From Elmis aenea (lineage: Eukaryota; Arthropoda; Insecta; Coleoptera; Elmidae): a stretch of DNA of 64,000 nucleotides. A program made the position numbers and the translations under genes. The stretch covers positions 69,774,108-69,838,107 of the forward strand of contig OX393577.1 of assembly GCA_947652605.1 (NCBI GenBank), given 5' to 3'. Shown piece after piece: positions 36,531 through 48,540 of the stretch; the stretch's first letter is position 1; each line of letters begins with the position of its first letter. A model generated the notes under the pieces. That model was not told where the DNA came from. It was given only the letters and a program-made list of their open reading frames with translations, and searched no databases.

Positions 36531-39114
36531 TATTCAGTAACTGGTTGCATTGCAAATCATATTTGCACAAAGTATCAATTATCCAGTAGATATTGCCGCA
36601 AAGATATAAGGTTAATGGCGATTTCATGTTAAATTTAGATGATGTAGCATAATACCTCTAGTATAATACCAACGATTAAAATTAATAGCTAATCACAACA
36701 TTTTTACCAAGTTAATATGCAAATCCGATGCTGGTCTATAAGATTACATAAACTTACCTGACGGTTTCTTGTAGATTATGGGTCCAGTTTTTGGGTACAT
36801 TTTCTTTAAGATAGCATCACTTGTCTGCTTCCTAGAGAAAAAATATGGACGTGAGGTATTTCGGAAAATAATTTTCGATAAACCTTTTAGGCTTTACTTG
36901 AACAGAATTCACTAATAGCGTATTTCAAAAACTTTATTTTGTTTTGTACCGTTAAAGATACACCAAGTTGCGAAACGAAAATCATATGAGTGGCCCCGTT
37001 TCTCAAAATTTTTGGTGGTACTTAGTGTGAACTGTGAACACATTTAATCTATTTTAACTTTTAAAAATTTTCTTTTTAATTATTTTTATAAATTTTAAAA
37101 GCGCTAAGCAGGCGAAAGCGATTGTTTAATTTTTGAGATTGTATTTAAAAAATTAGGTTTTAAAAGTGTTAGCTATAAAAGACGATTTTTGAAACCATTT
37201 GACAATTTAAATTTCATTAATTTTTGATTGCATTTTTAAAAAGCAACTGTTTGCAGTGATAATCTGTAATTGTTCTTAAGAAAATCTGAAAGGCACAATT
37301 TGTAAGGGTTTAAAATAGGGAAATAAAAAAACCAATGCAAGTCTTATTGTAAATGTGCAGTTTCACAGCATTCATAATACATGTAAACTGCTCATTTCAA
37401 TTTTTCTTATAAAATGCAATTTTAAAGAGCTTTTTTGCGATTTTAAGCACACGTTTTAAAATTTTAATTTAAGGTATTCACCTACGAAATTAATGTGGTA
37501 GCTTAAAAAAGTTGCAAAAATGTAAATACCTTTTATGCAACATTGTTAAAAACAAGTTTACGACAACCTACTTGGTAATTTCATAAAATTTCGCAACAAT
37601 AACTAACCTTAATGGTTTTAACAATTAAATAGCATTCACGATGGTTTCCTCGTTACAAGAATCCATTTTTTAACAGCTGCTGTTACAAAGAAGTGTAAAT
37701 AACGCAGTTATTATTCTGTTTTGCAATCCTAATGCGACTCGTGCCGAAGAAACAATTAAATTACAATTTATCTCAGTTTTATAATTCCTTACGCTGACAA
37801 TATGATTATTATAATAATTGTTGCTTCCTGTCGAAGAACAATCGGCGCACAACAATTCAAAAGTAATTAAAAGGCTATCTCAATTTTGGCTTAATTTTTC
37901 GCGTCTTGGTTTGAGGTATCTGGAAGCTTTAATGGCGGAGTCTTTTTACGGTTTTATTATCGCCTGCTGTGTAGTGAAATTTAAATAATTTATAGATAAT
38001 AATTAGTTCGCGTTATGCAAAAGGTATTCTCTTATTAATGCAAGCTTGATAACGTAAAACTTGATGGTAATTAGGTGCATGTACGCTTTTTTGAAGAATC
38101 CACACGTGATTCGTATGGTTTTCGTTTAAATGAAATAAGATGGGTATATGTTACGTGGTATATGGTGATGGCACGTGCTGCAGGATATGCGTGGCGTTTT
38201 GTTCCGGAGTCTGCCCGTGCCGGTGGTTACACACACCTCCGGGACTATGAAAAGTTTATGTACCTCTTGTACAACTCTTACAGATTCCATGACTTTAATA
38301 GAGCTTGTGGTATAATTGTACACTTGGTGCAAAACTTTTGAATTTAGTGAACGGCCAAAATTATGAGTCGTTGTATGGTCCTTCGATCTAATCCGAGCTA
38401 ATATGACATTCGCAGGGGTTTTAAAAGGTAAAAGCAGTTGAGCATTCAAGAGAATACTTTGAGATGCTTTTTTAACAATCTAGATATTAACGAAAATTTT
38501 AAATAACTCAATTTTTATTGATCTTAAAAATCCTGCTTGTAGTTTCTTGCAGTAAAAACATGTTTCGTAAAAGCTGTTGATGTTATAGCACAATTGCGAC
38601 ATTCATTTGTTGATCAGTTGTTTAGATGCTGAAAGGCAGGACAGATAAGCTTTTTTTTTAATGGAAGCTATTTTTATTTTTGGTATCTACAATGAAAAAG
38701 CTTATTTTTTTCCTGCAAAAATTTTGTGTTTTGCCTAGTTTTTTAAATTATTTTGTTAAAAAACTGTTCAAAATTGATATAAAAAAACGTAGTTTTAATA
38801 TAAAATTAAGTGCAGCTACTACAGATTTTTCTTTGCTTATTTTTTGTTTAACAGTTAAGCATTAGTATCTAGAACGTCACAAATTGTTAAAAAAATAGCA
38901 TTTTTGAATAGATCTCTAAAAACTTGCTTCATTAAGTACTTCGTGTTTTATTTCATTTAAAAAGTTTTTATTGTAATCGTGATACGTTATACAGATTTGC
39001 ATTATAGTAGATTAATTTATGGATGCCATTAAGTTCTTAAGTTAATTTGTTTTGGGGTGTAAATAAAAATTGCCTAAAGTTAAATTCAAAAAGGCATTAC
39101 TGTTTCAAAGTTTC
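36531..39114. other. Gene-free stretch
   Basis: AT-rich with no transposon motif. A plus-strand frame of 88 codons (38075-38338, TGA at 38339) begins with GTG rather than ATG and reads MARAAGYAWRF, HLRDYEKFMYLLYN; it matches no family I know. A minus-strand frame of 107 codons overlaps it. The patch is GC-richer, so it may be a conserved element or an exon fragment. Confidence 0.45.
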
Positions 39115-39513
39115 TAATTTGGTTTAGTTTTTCCCTTGACTCTCATAGTTGTTGGATCGCCAATTGATTGATTATAATTGAAAAAGCCAGCAATGGATTT
39201 TTTTATGTCTTCAGTGTTACAACTTTATTTAAACACTGGGATATCGCCAAAAAAAGCTTGGTTATTGTTTTATTTATTTTATTGAGACAGTTTTGCCTTA
39301 ATATTCAAATGTTTCGTCTTCTGTTATAGTAGTTGGCGCGCCAGTGATTTTTTAAAAATTTAATTTAATTTAAAAACTGGAAAATCGCAGAAAAAGCTTG
39401 GTTATTGCTTTATTTATTTTATTAAGACAGTTTTGCCTTAATATTCAAATGTTCCGTCTTCTGTTATAGTAGTTGGCGCGCCAGTGATTTTTTAAATTTT
39501 AATGTAAAACTGG
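39115..39513. repeat. ~140-bp tandem repeat with GGCGCGCC, about 2.9 units
   Basis: Two closely matching units start at 39231 and 39371, exactly 140 bp apart. The first unit, from about 39115, is more diverged (TAGTTGTTGGATCGCC against TAGTAGTTGGCGCGCC), and a partial copy follows at 39500. Units share AAAAAGCTTGGTTATTG, AAGACAGTTTTGCC and TTCTGTTATAGTAGTTGG. A local segmental duplication fits best. Confidence 0.85.
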
Positions 39514-39822
39514 ATTTAGTTGTTAATATTTGCTAATTATATCGATTAAATACTACGCGTTTATTATTTTGTAAGTTAGCTTGATATGTTTTCATAGCTA
39601 GGTATATGTTGACTTGAGATCGTGTATGTTATAAATTTATACGAACCAGAGCGAAGTTTTTCTGAAAATTACGACGTAGCCTAACGGAAATCGCTACTTT
39701 GTAAGTATTCCTCAAGTGTACGATAAAGTGTGGGGGGCTCGTGCTGAATAAATCTTAGTTGGCTATGAAGAAGGCAGCCACCCGTGCGATATTTGGTTCG
39801 CTCCGCGGCATCCGTTACTTAC

Positions 39823-39837
39823 CAGGCCGATGACTTC
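39823..39837 (-). other. Candidate 15-nt microexon
   Basis: On the minus strand AG|GAAGTCATCGGCCTG|GTAAGTAAC places 15 bases, in frame for five residues, between an acceptor and an almost ideal donor. The acceptor tract is AT-rich rather than T-rich, which weakens the case. No neighbouring exon was found. Confidence 0.15.
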
Positions 39838-42800
39838 CTAACAATAATATATTATATCACACATACATCACGATAATAACAATAACTACCGTTTACGTCA
39901 TAATGCATGGGCAGTACCGAACGAAACGCTAAATATCCTGCTGCAAACCGATCGGACGTCTATATCGTAACTATAGCTCGAGTATAATTTTAGTGATTCA
40001 CGGTAATGACGTATTTAGTTGGCTTCCAGCCTTAGATAAGTCGGCAATTAGTTTCAGTATGTTTTTTTTTTACCTCCCCATGTCGTAAAGGTAAAATAAC
40101 CCAAAGAATAATAGCTGAAAACCAAGTTCTTTTCATCCCTCTTAAACTTAAAGGTTTTGTAGCATTTTCCCCCCTTTTTTCACACGGTAAGATTCTACTT
40201 TGCTACGTTAACTAACAAGAGAATTATTGGTTCAATCTTAAAACCCTGAGATTTGTGCAAAAGTAATATCTTGTCCATCCTGGGGAGCTTATTATTCATT
40301 ACAGTTTATTTATAACATTTAAACTTATAATTAAAAGTGCTTTTCTAATTGACAATTATTAATCTCTTATTATATTTTTAAATTTCGAAAGGAAGCTATA
40401 AATAGGGTTGCCATTTTTCTGTAAGATATAATTTATTAACGATTATCATAATGAAGGCATATTAAAACATATTGCTTTAATGAAGGAAGATGCGTTAATG
40501 ATTTACTTTAATGGCAGCATTTTCTTTAATATTCCTTGATATAATTTTGCTACAAAGTCGCAAAAACTAATTATCCTTCGCGATGGGGACCTTTAAACTA
40601 TCAAAATCTCGTAAGAAGTTCCTCGGAGCGTTATACGATTACAGTTTAAGGATCTCTGAGACTCCGATGTTTTTCCCCATACATCAATCTAAGCTCAGAA
40701 GCCGTGAACGCTAAAAATAATGCAGATTTCTCCGCTAATTAGTGACGTGAGCACTGTGGCGTGTGCTAGTAATTGTTATATCCAGGTGAAGGGGGAAATA
40801 TTGTTGTGAGGATAATTAGAAGCAGGCAACTAATTGCTAGATTTATAAAAAGATAATTTTCTGCCACTCTGTGTTCGTAGAATTGTGAATGGCTGACAAA
40901 AAAATGTTTTTTTTTTGTGTTCGTAATTAAAAATTTAATTGTTCTTTCTTTTCGCCACGCTAATTCATAAACAGCAGAGTGTATCCTGCTTAGATAAGTT
41001 TAAATTTGAATTTTATACGAAGCAAAAAGACTTTTGGAACTTGAAGTTTTATTTTTTGTGGTTCTAGCCAAACGATGGCCCATTCCACATCTTAATAACA
41101 AAATAATCCAGTGGCTTTAGTGATTTTTGTTTAATGATTTGGCGATCATCCTTTTTAAACTTGAAGGTGTCAACTTTATTTGCAAATGGCAACTTAATAG
41201 AATAACTTTTGGTAGACTACTGATATTGTATTTATAGAGTTCTTGCTCACATATAATTCTCAACCTTTTCACCAACTGTATTTATTAAAGAGTTTACTTT
41301 AAAAGTCTTTTTGTGACCGATATCAAACTTTGACAGCTTTCTAAGATTGACAGATGTCAAACTTAGACAAAAGCATCATAGCAAAACAAAATTAACAGTT
41401 TCAGCAATCCAAAAAATGAAAAAAGTTCACTGGGCCAATTTTAAATTACTCATGATTTTCATTTTTTCATATATTTTAATACTGTTTGTCAGTTTCTTAA
41501 ACTCTTTTTCGTTTCTTTTATCCTTTAGAAGTTTTGTGAACGTTATGGTATGCTTATCTATGAAGCATTAAGTACAACAAGGTTACCATTCTTCTTAAAA
41601 ACTTTAATATTGCACTGACTCATTCCATTCAATTCTAGGTTGCTAAAATAATAAAAAAAAATCACCCACATCCTGTGAACAATTTGTTATTCAAGGTCCA
41701 AACCGATTGTTCGCCGCAAATTGATACTCGAAGTGGCGAATTTCATCAACACATTTTTTTAATTCCAGAATGAATCCACAAAAAAAAAACATAATGAAGC
41801 CAAATAGAATCAGATATGAATCGGTGAAAAAAATCTTTATGACCCGTTTTTGTAGTAATTAGAAATTGTAATTGCCGTCATGATGGATGTTTACTAAAGT
41901 TTCATGGGACATGAACGTTATCTTGACAAAATCGGCAAATGTGACCCCAACACCTATGCATGAATATTTAACGCTTTGTCCTATTATTTCCTGTTAGACG
42001 GCCATCTTGGTCACCGGAAGCTTAGTAATTATAGTGATCTGTACTATTTTTTTGTGGCATGATGTCACTTAATAGCGATCTATATGTAGGAGGCGGAGCG
42101 CAATCATTAAAAACACTACTTGACTGTGATTAGAACAGAAAACCTTTGGGACGTGCCCATAGATTGAGGTTAAACTGTGTTTATTGCGTATATGATTTTT
42201 TCCTTTTCACATTTGCTCGAGTAAACTACCACCTTTACTCGTGCAAATGTACCTTCAAACGCAAGTTAATCCGTTAGTTTAAGAATACAACCCTAAAATG
42301 AACGTGCATTCACGTCAAAATTTAAAAAAAAGTGTGATGTAACCCGGTCTTGTTGTAGTACTAGCTCAATTTAACGTTTAACTTTAATACGTATCGCAAT
42401 TTTTGTTGAACTATAGAAAAGGGCTGAATATTATGAAGGAATTTTCAAGAGTCACGCTTCCTAGCTGCACAGGTGTTCTTATTCTTCTGGTAAACACGCC
42501 GCACGAAGAAGATACAAATAAAATAGAACCAGCCATAAATAAATATAATTGAATCCAAGACTGTTGTTTATATCGCATTCGCGATATTATTAACATCAAA
42601 AAACTTTCATGAGATATATTACTTTTATAACTTTAAACGGCCACCTACAATCCATTAATTACATTTGCTATCAGCTATTATTTTGTGCAATAAACACAGC
42701 AAGGTTTATTAATGTAATAGATAGAAGGAGCCCATTTTGAAACAGGGGTTATTTAATACTTAAGTCATTTAAGTGGTTCATTTATAAATATAAATAAGTT

Positions 42801-45800
42801 TAAATAAATTACCTATCATCGGGTTACCTATATAAATAAAATATAATAGCTGAATGAATATGTAGGGTAAATCTTAAAGCTCACAAAATTGTCTAACTTT
42901 AAGATTAAATACTGGCATCGCTCATAAACACACAAAAAATATTTAGCAATATTTTCTTTACATCAAAGGCTATAATACAAAACGTGTTGTTTATTTCCTA
43001 TAGTTTTTCTGTAAGCCACACAAACAGAAGAAAACAAATCTCACTGTAATAAAATCCACCCAGGAAATTTTATTAACCTAATGTGTCATTCATAATGACA
43101 GTTCTTATTCATAATAACAATTTTTAAACAATGCCCAATTTAGGCACCAACTTAGATGACGTGTGTGCCATATATGAATGGATGACTCCACCTTTTTGTT
43201 TAACAATGAAATTACTTCACTTCCCCCAGCTACTTCCGTTAAGCTGCTTATTACTTTAGACCGTATCAACAATAAAAATTAACTACTGTTTGTTTATAAG
43301 TTTTGAACAACGTTGTATCTTGAGTTGTAGCGAAATAATCAGCACGTATGACATCATATTTTAACGCATCGGATTTTACTGTTTAATTAATAGGAGGAAA
43401 CTTATTTTCTTCTGTTATTACTTAACAAATATTTTTACTTTAAGTATTTGTTAACCACGTTTGAAACAAATTCCGGTCTAATTATATATCTAGGTGAGAC
43501 TACACCAATCAGTGTTTGCCTGTAATTATTTCTAATTAACTTTTTACGCCTTTCAAAGCTTGCATAAGTCACCCAAAAAACTTGTGACTGTCGGTTTGTT
43601 TATTTTAATTAACTGTGATAAAATCCGTTAGTTTTAAACCAGAACAAATGCAAGTAAAATGCAACAGGTAAACAATTGATTGACCACACCTGCAACAATT
43701 TAAAACTGAACCCTTTTTTCTCACACCAACCTGTAGCTAAAGATATAAATGGTATTAATGATATGCACCACTACTTGAAAGTTTACCTGTTGATGTTAAA
43801 CACACCGTAACAATTAGGGGCTAAATTAAAAAATAAAACCCTTCCGTTTTGTCCGGAGTTAACCTGGAAACGTTACTCAACCATTGCTCGAATAACGAAA
43901 AAAATAATTAGTACGATTTACTAAAAGTTTAATCGTTTTAAATTGTTGAAAAGAATTTTTAAAACTTCCAACAGTGTATGGTTTGATTATTTTCTTAATT
44001 AAACCAAATAAAAAGTACGGTTTTAACACCAAAATTTCACAAAATTATCAATTGAATTTGTCATTTGCAATGTATCTAATGTTTGGTGTTATTTTCTAAG
44101 AAATAAAAACGCTACAAATTTGTCCAAGTGGCAAAAAGGTACCGAATATCAAATTAACACAAAGTTTAAGATGAAATTGACACTAAAAGTATATTGATTA
44201 TTGCTATAGTCATATTGAATTTAATTTCGCCGCCTTCATACTCATATTAACATCGATCAGTCTTAAGTCGTATTATATTTTACTACGGGTGTATAAAATA
44301 ATTAATTATTTAACCTCCCAACTAATCAACTCTTGCTGTACACAAATCACAGCGGGGCACAATATTTACTTGCAACTTACGTAATTCTCCAGCCATTAAC
44401 TAATTCTTATTATAACTAGATGGTCTTAAATATGTTTGATACTGGTAATTCCATATCTACATCGGTGCTGCGCGGGAGTATTTCGATGATAAATCATTTT
44501 TTCTGTCGCTTGTGTTTGGTGATTCGAGAGTTCGTGATGAAATAAATACCTGTTGTATACGATCTGTTCGCATTTGGCTGATAATTATTATAAATTAGAA
44601 ACGTTTCAAATCTAACTTGATAATCAAATAGCAATGTTTAGGGTATAATTAGTATGAATTGATAGCAATTTCGTATTAACTTTACGTTTTATATCTGGTC
44701 ATATGTTATATTTCTTAATTTATTGGTATTCTACAGTTTTTTATTGTTGCACTGACTTGAAACATGATATTTTTAGCAATTCACAGTCAATTGAAGGGAT
44801 ATACGCGTTTCTATAAATTGGGAGACAGTTTTTGAACGTTGTTAATTGTAAATATTGTCGTAAAAAGATTTTCGATTTGGATTATACAAGCAACAAGAAC
44901 TACGTAAGAATTGTCTATTAATTTATATACAACGACTGATATATACATATATATTCAGAAAAAAATGTACACCCTGTATAATTTTCTTTTATTGGTAACT
45001 GCCCAGATTCATAATTCACGATTATTCTCCCAAAAATAGTCAGAAATTGATTTCACTTATAATTTTCTGTATTGCCAAAAAAAGAACAACATTTTAATTT
45101 ATTTGTTAGGATTTCAATTGTCGAGCAACTGTCTTGCACATTTTTTTTTAAATTTTTACTGCCAACTATGAAGACTTATAAAATTTTGAGACTTTTTTCT
45201 ATGAGCAATTTTTTGAAGTGATATAAAGTCCACTTTTTCTTGTTTCAAGATTGGTTTACATTTTAAACTATTTAAAAGTAAGTAGGTATTGTTAAATTGT
45301 AAAAATATATAAAACTATGAAATACTCTATTGCATTTTAATTTTAAGATTTGTTTATGTAAATTAAAACTATTAAAGGGCAACAGATACGATAATTATTT
45401 TTATAATAATAACTTAGGTATATTAAAAATAGTTAATATTTATAAATCTAATAATATACCATATTGATTCATATTCTATTAATTCGTTTGCTGCTGAGAA
45501 CTTTCTTGAATTATTCGTGGTAGACATTAGACATTATATTTAGCTAATGTAACCGGTCTACAAGGTCTTTAAAAAGGTGGCGATATCATTTTATCGAACT
45601 TTTGGCATCCATTGTCTCGAAGATAAATCTAGAATTTTAAATTTCGGATCTTTTTCCATTGATGTCCTGCAACAAACTTAAGATTGTACATATTTCTTAA
45701 ATTTCATTTAGCATAGTGTCAGTCAAGTTACAGTTTTTTGGGCAGTATTCTTTTCGTCTTGAAACTGACTCTTCTAGATTTGTAACACTCAAATTTCCAT

Positions 45801-46256
45801 TGACTAATTCATAGGAATAATATAATACTTTGTCTTTAGAATATTTAAAAACAATAAAAAATACATAATCTGTAACTGAAGCTATCTTTCAGCATTTGTT
45901 TTTTTCAAAATTGGACTGAACTACTTAATAAAATATACGCTTACGTTTCAAGTTTCTCTGTATAGATGTTAATGTTATTAAAAACCAAATTTTTGTTACT
46001 GTATTCGATTACAAAAACAAGATTTGTTACTTACTTTTTGCTTAGATATTTGCATGATCTTTTAAGTCTGCTTTTCAATTGAAAACGTTATTTGATTTAT
46101 TAATAACCAGCATACACACCTTTTTCTAAATGATATTTACACCTTTTTACGCTATAGCCATTATGTCTGGTGATTAGGCATATCCCTGAATTAGTTCTAC
46201 GCCAGTGATCAGTATTTACTCGACAAACTAAGCAATATATTCTCACCTGTCGGTGA

Positions 46257-46267
46257 CCACTAGATGG
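46257..46267 (+). promoter_or_regulatory. CTCF-like core motif
   Basis: CCACTAGATGG matches the first 11 positions of the CTCF core recognised across animals; the next base is A where the consensus has C. A small GACAC/GTGTC inverted repeat and AATGGCGCCGC follow within 70 bp. Insulator function is a guess from the motif. Confidence 0.3.
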
Positions 46268-47122
46268 ACACGGTTAATTTGTGTCTACATCACCAATTGT
46301 TTTTTGCCGACATCAAAAATGGCGCCGCTTTTGTCATCCAACACTTCATTGGACATCATTCAAGCAGCAAACTGTGCATATCTCGTAACTATTTTAATTC
46401 ACCGCAAAATCTGCTGCTTGCACATCGCCTCTGGCTACTAACGAATAGAAAAGGACGGTATTAGCTCGCGTAGCGAAAATCGGGCGGCCAAGATTTTAAT
46501 TTGAGCATTCATTTGTGATAGGCTACTTAGTTACGATCAACGTAATAGGTATTTTGTCACCTCTAGGTATTTCAGCATTTCCGGTGAATTGGAATTTAAT
46601 TGGTTTATTTTTTGGTAAAAAGTTTATTCAAACACTTCCCTTCGCTGCTTTTTATTTGTAGCTAGGCAAGAATAGGAGAAGCGGTTAAAATCGTTTAGCG
46701 TAAAACTCGGGATGCACGATCAATTTTTTTTTTTTGCTTTTGTAAATCTATTTCGGTGATTTTCTACAGAATATTATGAGTTATCCACTATGCGCTGCTA
46801 TCAGGTGAATATTTATTATTTTAAAACCATACAAAATAAACGTTCAGTGATTTAAGTGATAGATTTTAAACATAAATGAAAGACTGTTGCATAATTTCCA
46901 TCGTATTTTGTTCACATAGTTTACAGCAAGCCAAAAAATAATAATAAAACAAGCTGTTTTTATCTAAATCGGTGCAGGATTGCTTGAGGTCCTGCAAAAT
47001 TTGTACGATTTTTTTACGAACTTTAAACGCTTAATCATGAGTTTTGGACAAAGTTTATCTAAGAAACTGCTTTACCAATTTTAAAAGGACGTTCAAAAAA
47101 TAAGGCAAAAATCTTACAACCT

Positions 47123-47546
47123 TATACGAGGTAAGCGCCAAAATTTCCCGGCCTGACATAGATCTAGGTATCGCAGGCGGGTCAAATTTTTTTAACACAT
47201 TGGTTCAAGTCATATAAGCCTTGGAAAAAACAAAAATTGATTTTATGTCAATAATTTTCTAATAACTGTCATTTGTTCATCACGATGTCAGATGTCACGA
47301 AAATTTAGTATCGAGCTGTTGTAAAATTTCTTGCTCGCGAAGGTCTTTCTACTCAAAGTATCAAAGTTCGACTGAATGGGGTGTGCGGTGACAATTCCCC
47401 GTCTTATTCTGTGATAAAAGATTGGTCAAAACGGTTTCGAATGGGGCAAGAATCCTTAGAAGATGATGCAAGAACAGGAAGGACTGTGGAAGTGGTGACG
47501 GACGACAAGATTGCCCTTGTTCAAATTTTGGCGCTCACCTCGTATA
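47123..47546 (+). mobile_element. mariner element, internally deleted
   Basis: The terminal inverted repeats are nearly perfect over about 24 bp: TATACGAGGTAAGCGCCAAA at 47123 and, reverse-complemented from 47546, TATACGAGGTGAGCGCCAAA. TA lies at both ends, as expected for mariner insertion. Only 424 bp long, it keeps the 5' UTR and the N-terminal part of the transposase gene and then jumps to the right repeat. The catalytic DD34D domain is gone, so it could move only with an outside transposase. Confidence 0.9.
47285..47545 (+). pseudogene. mariner transposase, N-terminal fragment
   Basis: ATG 47285 begins the frame. TAG at 47306-47308 breaks it after seven codons, and it then stays open: YRAVVKFLAREGLSTQSIK, then NSPSYSVIKDWSKRFRMG, SLEDDARTGR and VTDDKIALVQ. 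These are the paired helix-turn-helix DNA-binding region and linker typical of mariner transposases, which bind the inverted repeats. After residue 81 or so the frame reads into the right inverted repeat and stops at 47561. About three quarters of the usual roughly 345 residues, including all catalytic acids, are deleted. Confidence 0.9.
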
Positions 47547-48339
47547 TCTATTATATAAAATAATCACTTTACGTATTGCTTAAAAATCTGTACCAATTCA
47601 TTTAGAGCACAAATTAACAGAAATTTATTGTCAGCAGTTTATCTTAACAGATTTTTATAAATTCCTTGGAGAATCTAATCAATACCAATGCTCCATTCAC
47701 GTCCGCCATAATATGTAATAAAAAATGTAATGCTATAAATTCCGGAGTATAATGAGAGATAGTCTGGTGGAAGATATATTATCTTTAATCAACTTTATTT
47801 GAACAGTTCCACTACTATTTAATGAAAATGTCGTCAAGTCAACGGTGCTTGTAATAGCTCATAATTTATTAAATCCTTTCAACTTACACCTGAAGAAGTG
47901 GTTTTTGCATAGAATTTGAGATGGGTTGAAAATCTTTTATACTCCGAGCCATGGATCGATATGGGTTAAAATTGCGTTGCAGTTTTCTTCAATATTGTCT
48001 TCGCCGATGTGCAGAAATGTTAAAATTTTCCACAAAATGATACTCACGTTGTGTGAAACGGTTTTAAGGATATTAGGAGATGTAAATATTCGGAAATGCA
48101 TGAAAATATTAAATATTGTGGCACATTCCTTTTTGTTATTTTAACAATTTAATTTCTACTGGGCGACTGTTTTTTTTTTCCTAAAGGAAACATATAAACC
48201 ACATAATATTCTCCGCGGATATAAAAAAAAAATGAAGACATCAAAAAAGACCTCACATAATTTTACCTTGCCTGATTATAACTAATCTGTTGGGTTGACC
48301 TCAGATGTATCAAAAAATAAACAATTATAGTGTAACGTT

Positions 48340-48540
48340 TGGCGGGGCTAATGGTTCGCCGGTTCATCTTTAATCAAGTTCGGGCCGATATAAATAGGCA
48401 CCTGCGTCAAGACGTGATGGTCTCATAGTTCACTGGATATACAAGATTAAATTATCGTAAATTTGTTTGTAATCAATCGGAAAGTGCCGGAGCACCTGCC
48501 CAGCCTCACCGCAACCTCAAAAGGTGTTTATAATTATTGT
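48340..48540 (+). promoter_or_regulatory. TATA promoter or solo-LTR-like block
   Basis: TATAAATA at 48389-48396 sits in GC-richer sequence (GGCGGGGCTAATGG upstream, GGCACCTGCGTCAAGACG downstream). TCATAGTTCAC, initiator-like, lies about 30 bases on. About 100 bases later CAACCTCAAAAG|GTGTTT could be a first-exon donor. TGTAACGTTTGG near 48331 could be an LTR start (TG...). I cannot find a matching LTR end or target duplication, nor a downstream exon. Confidence 0.35.

Larger units (their letters stand above)
39514..47122. other. Gene-free stretch
   Basis: AT-rich, no convincing gene. A GC-richer block at 39640-39900 contains strong splice-donor sequences on both strands. GACGGCCATCTTGGTCACCGGAAGC near 42000 resembles a TATA-less promoter motif cluster (YY1/Pho and ETS). 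ACACCCTGTATA at 44969 is a short-element end. A CTCF-like site is at 46257. Confidence 0.5.
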
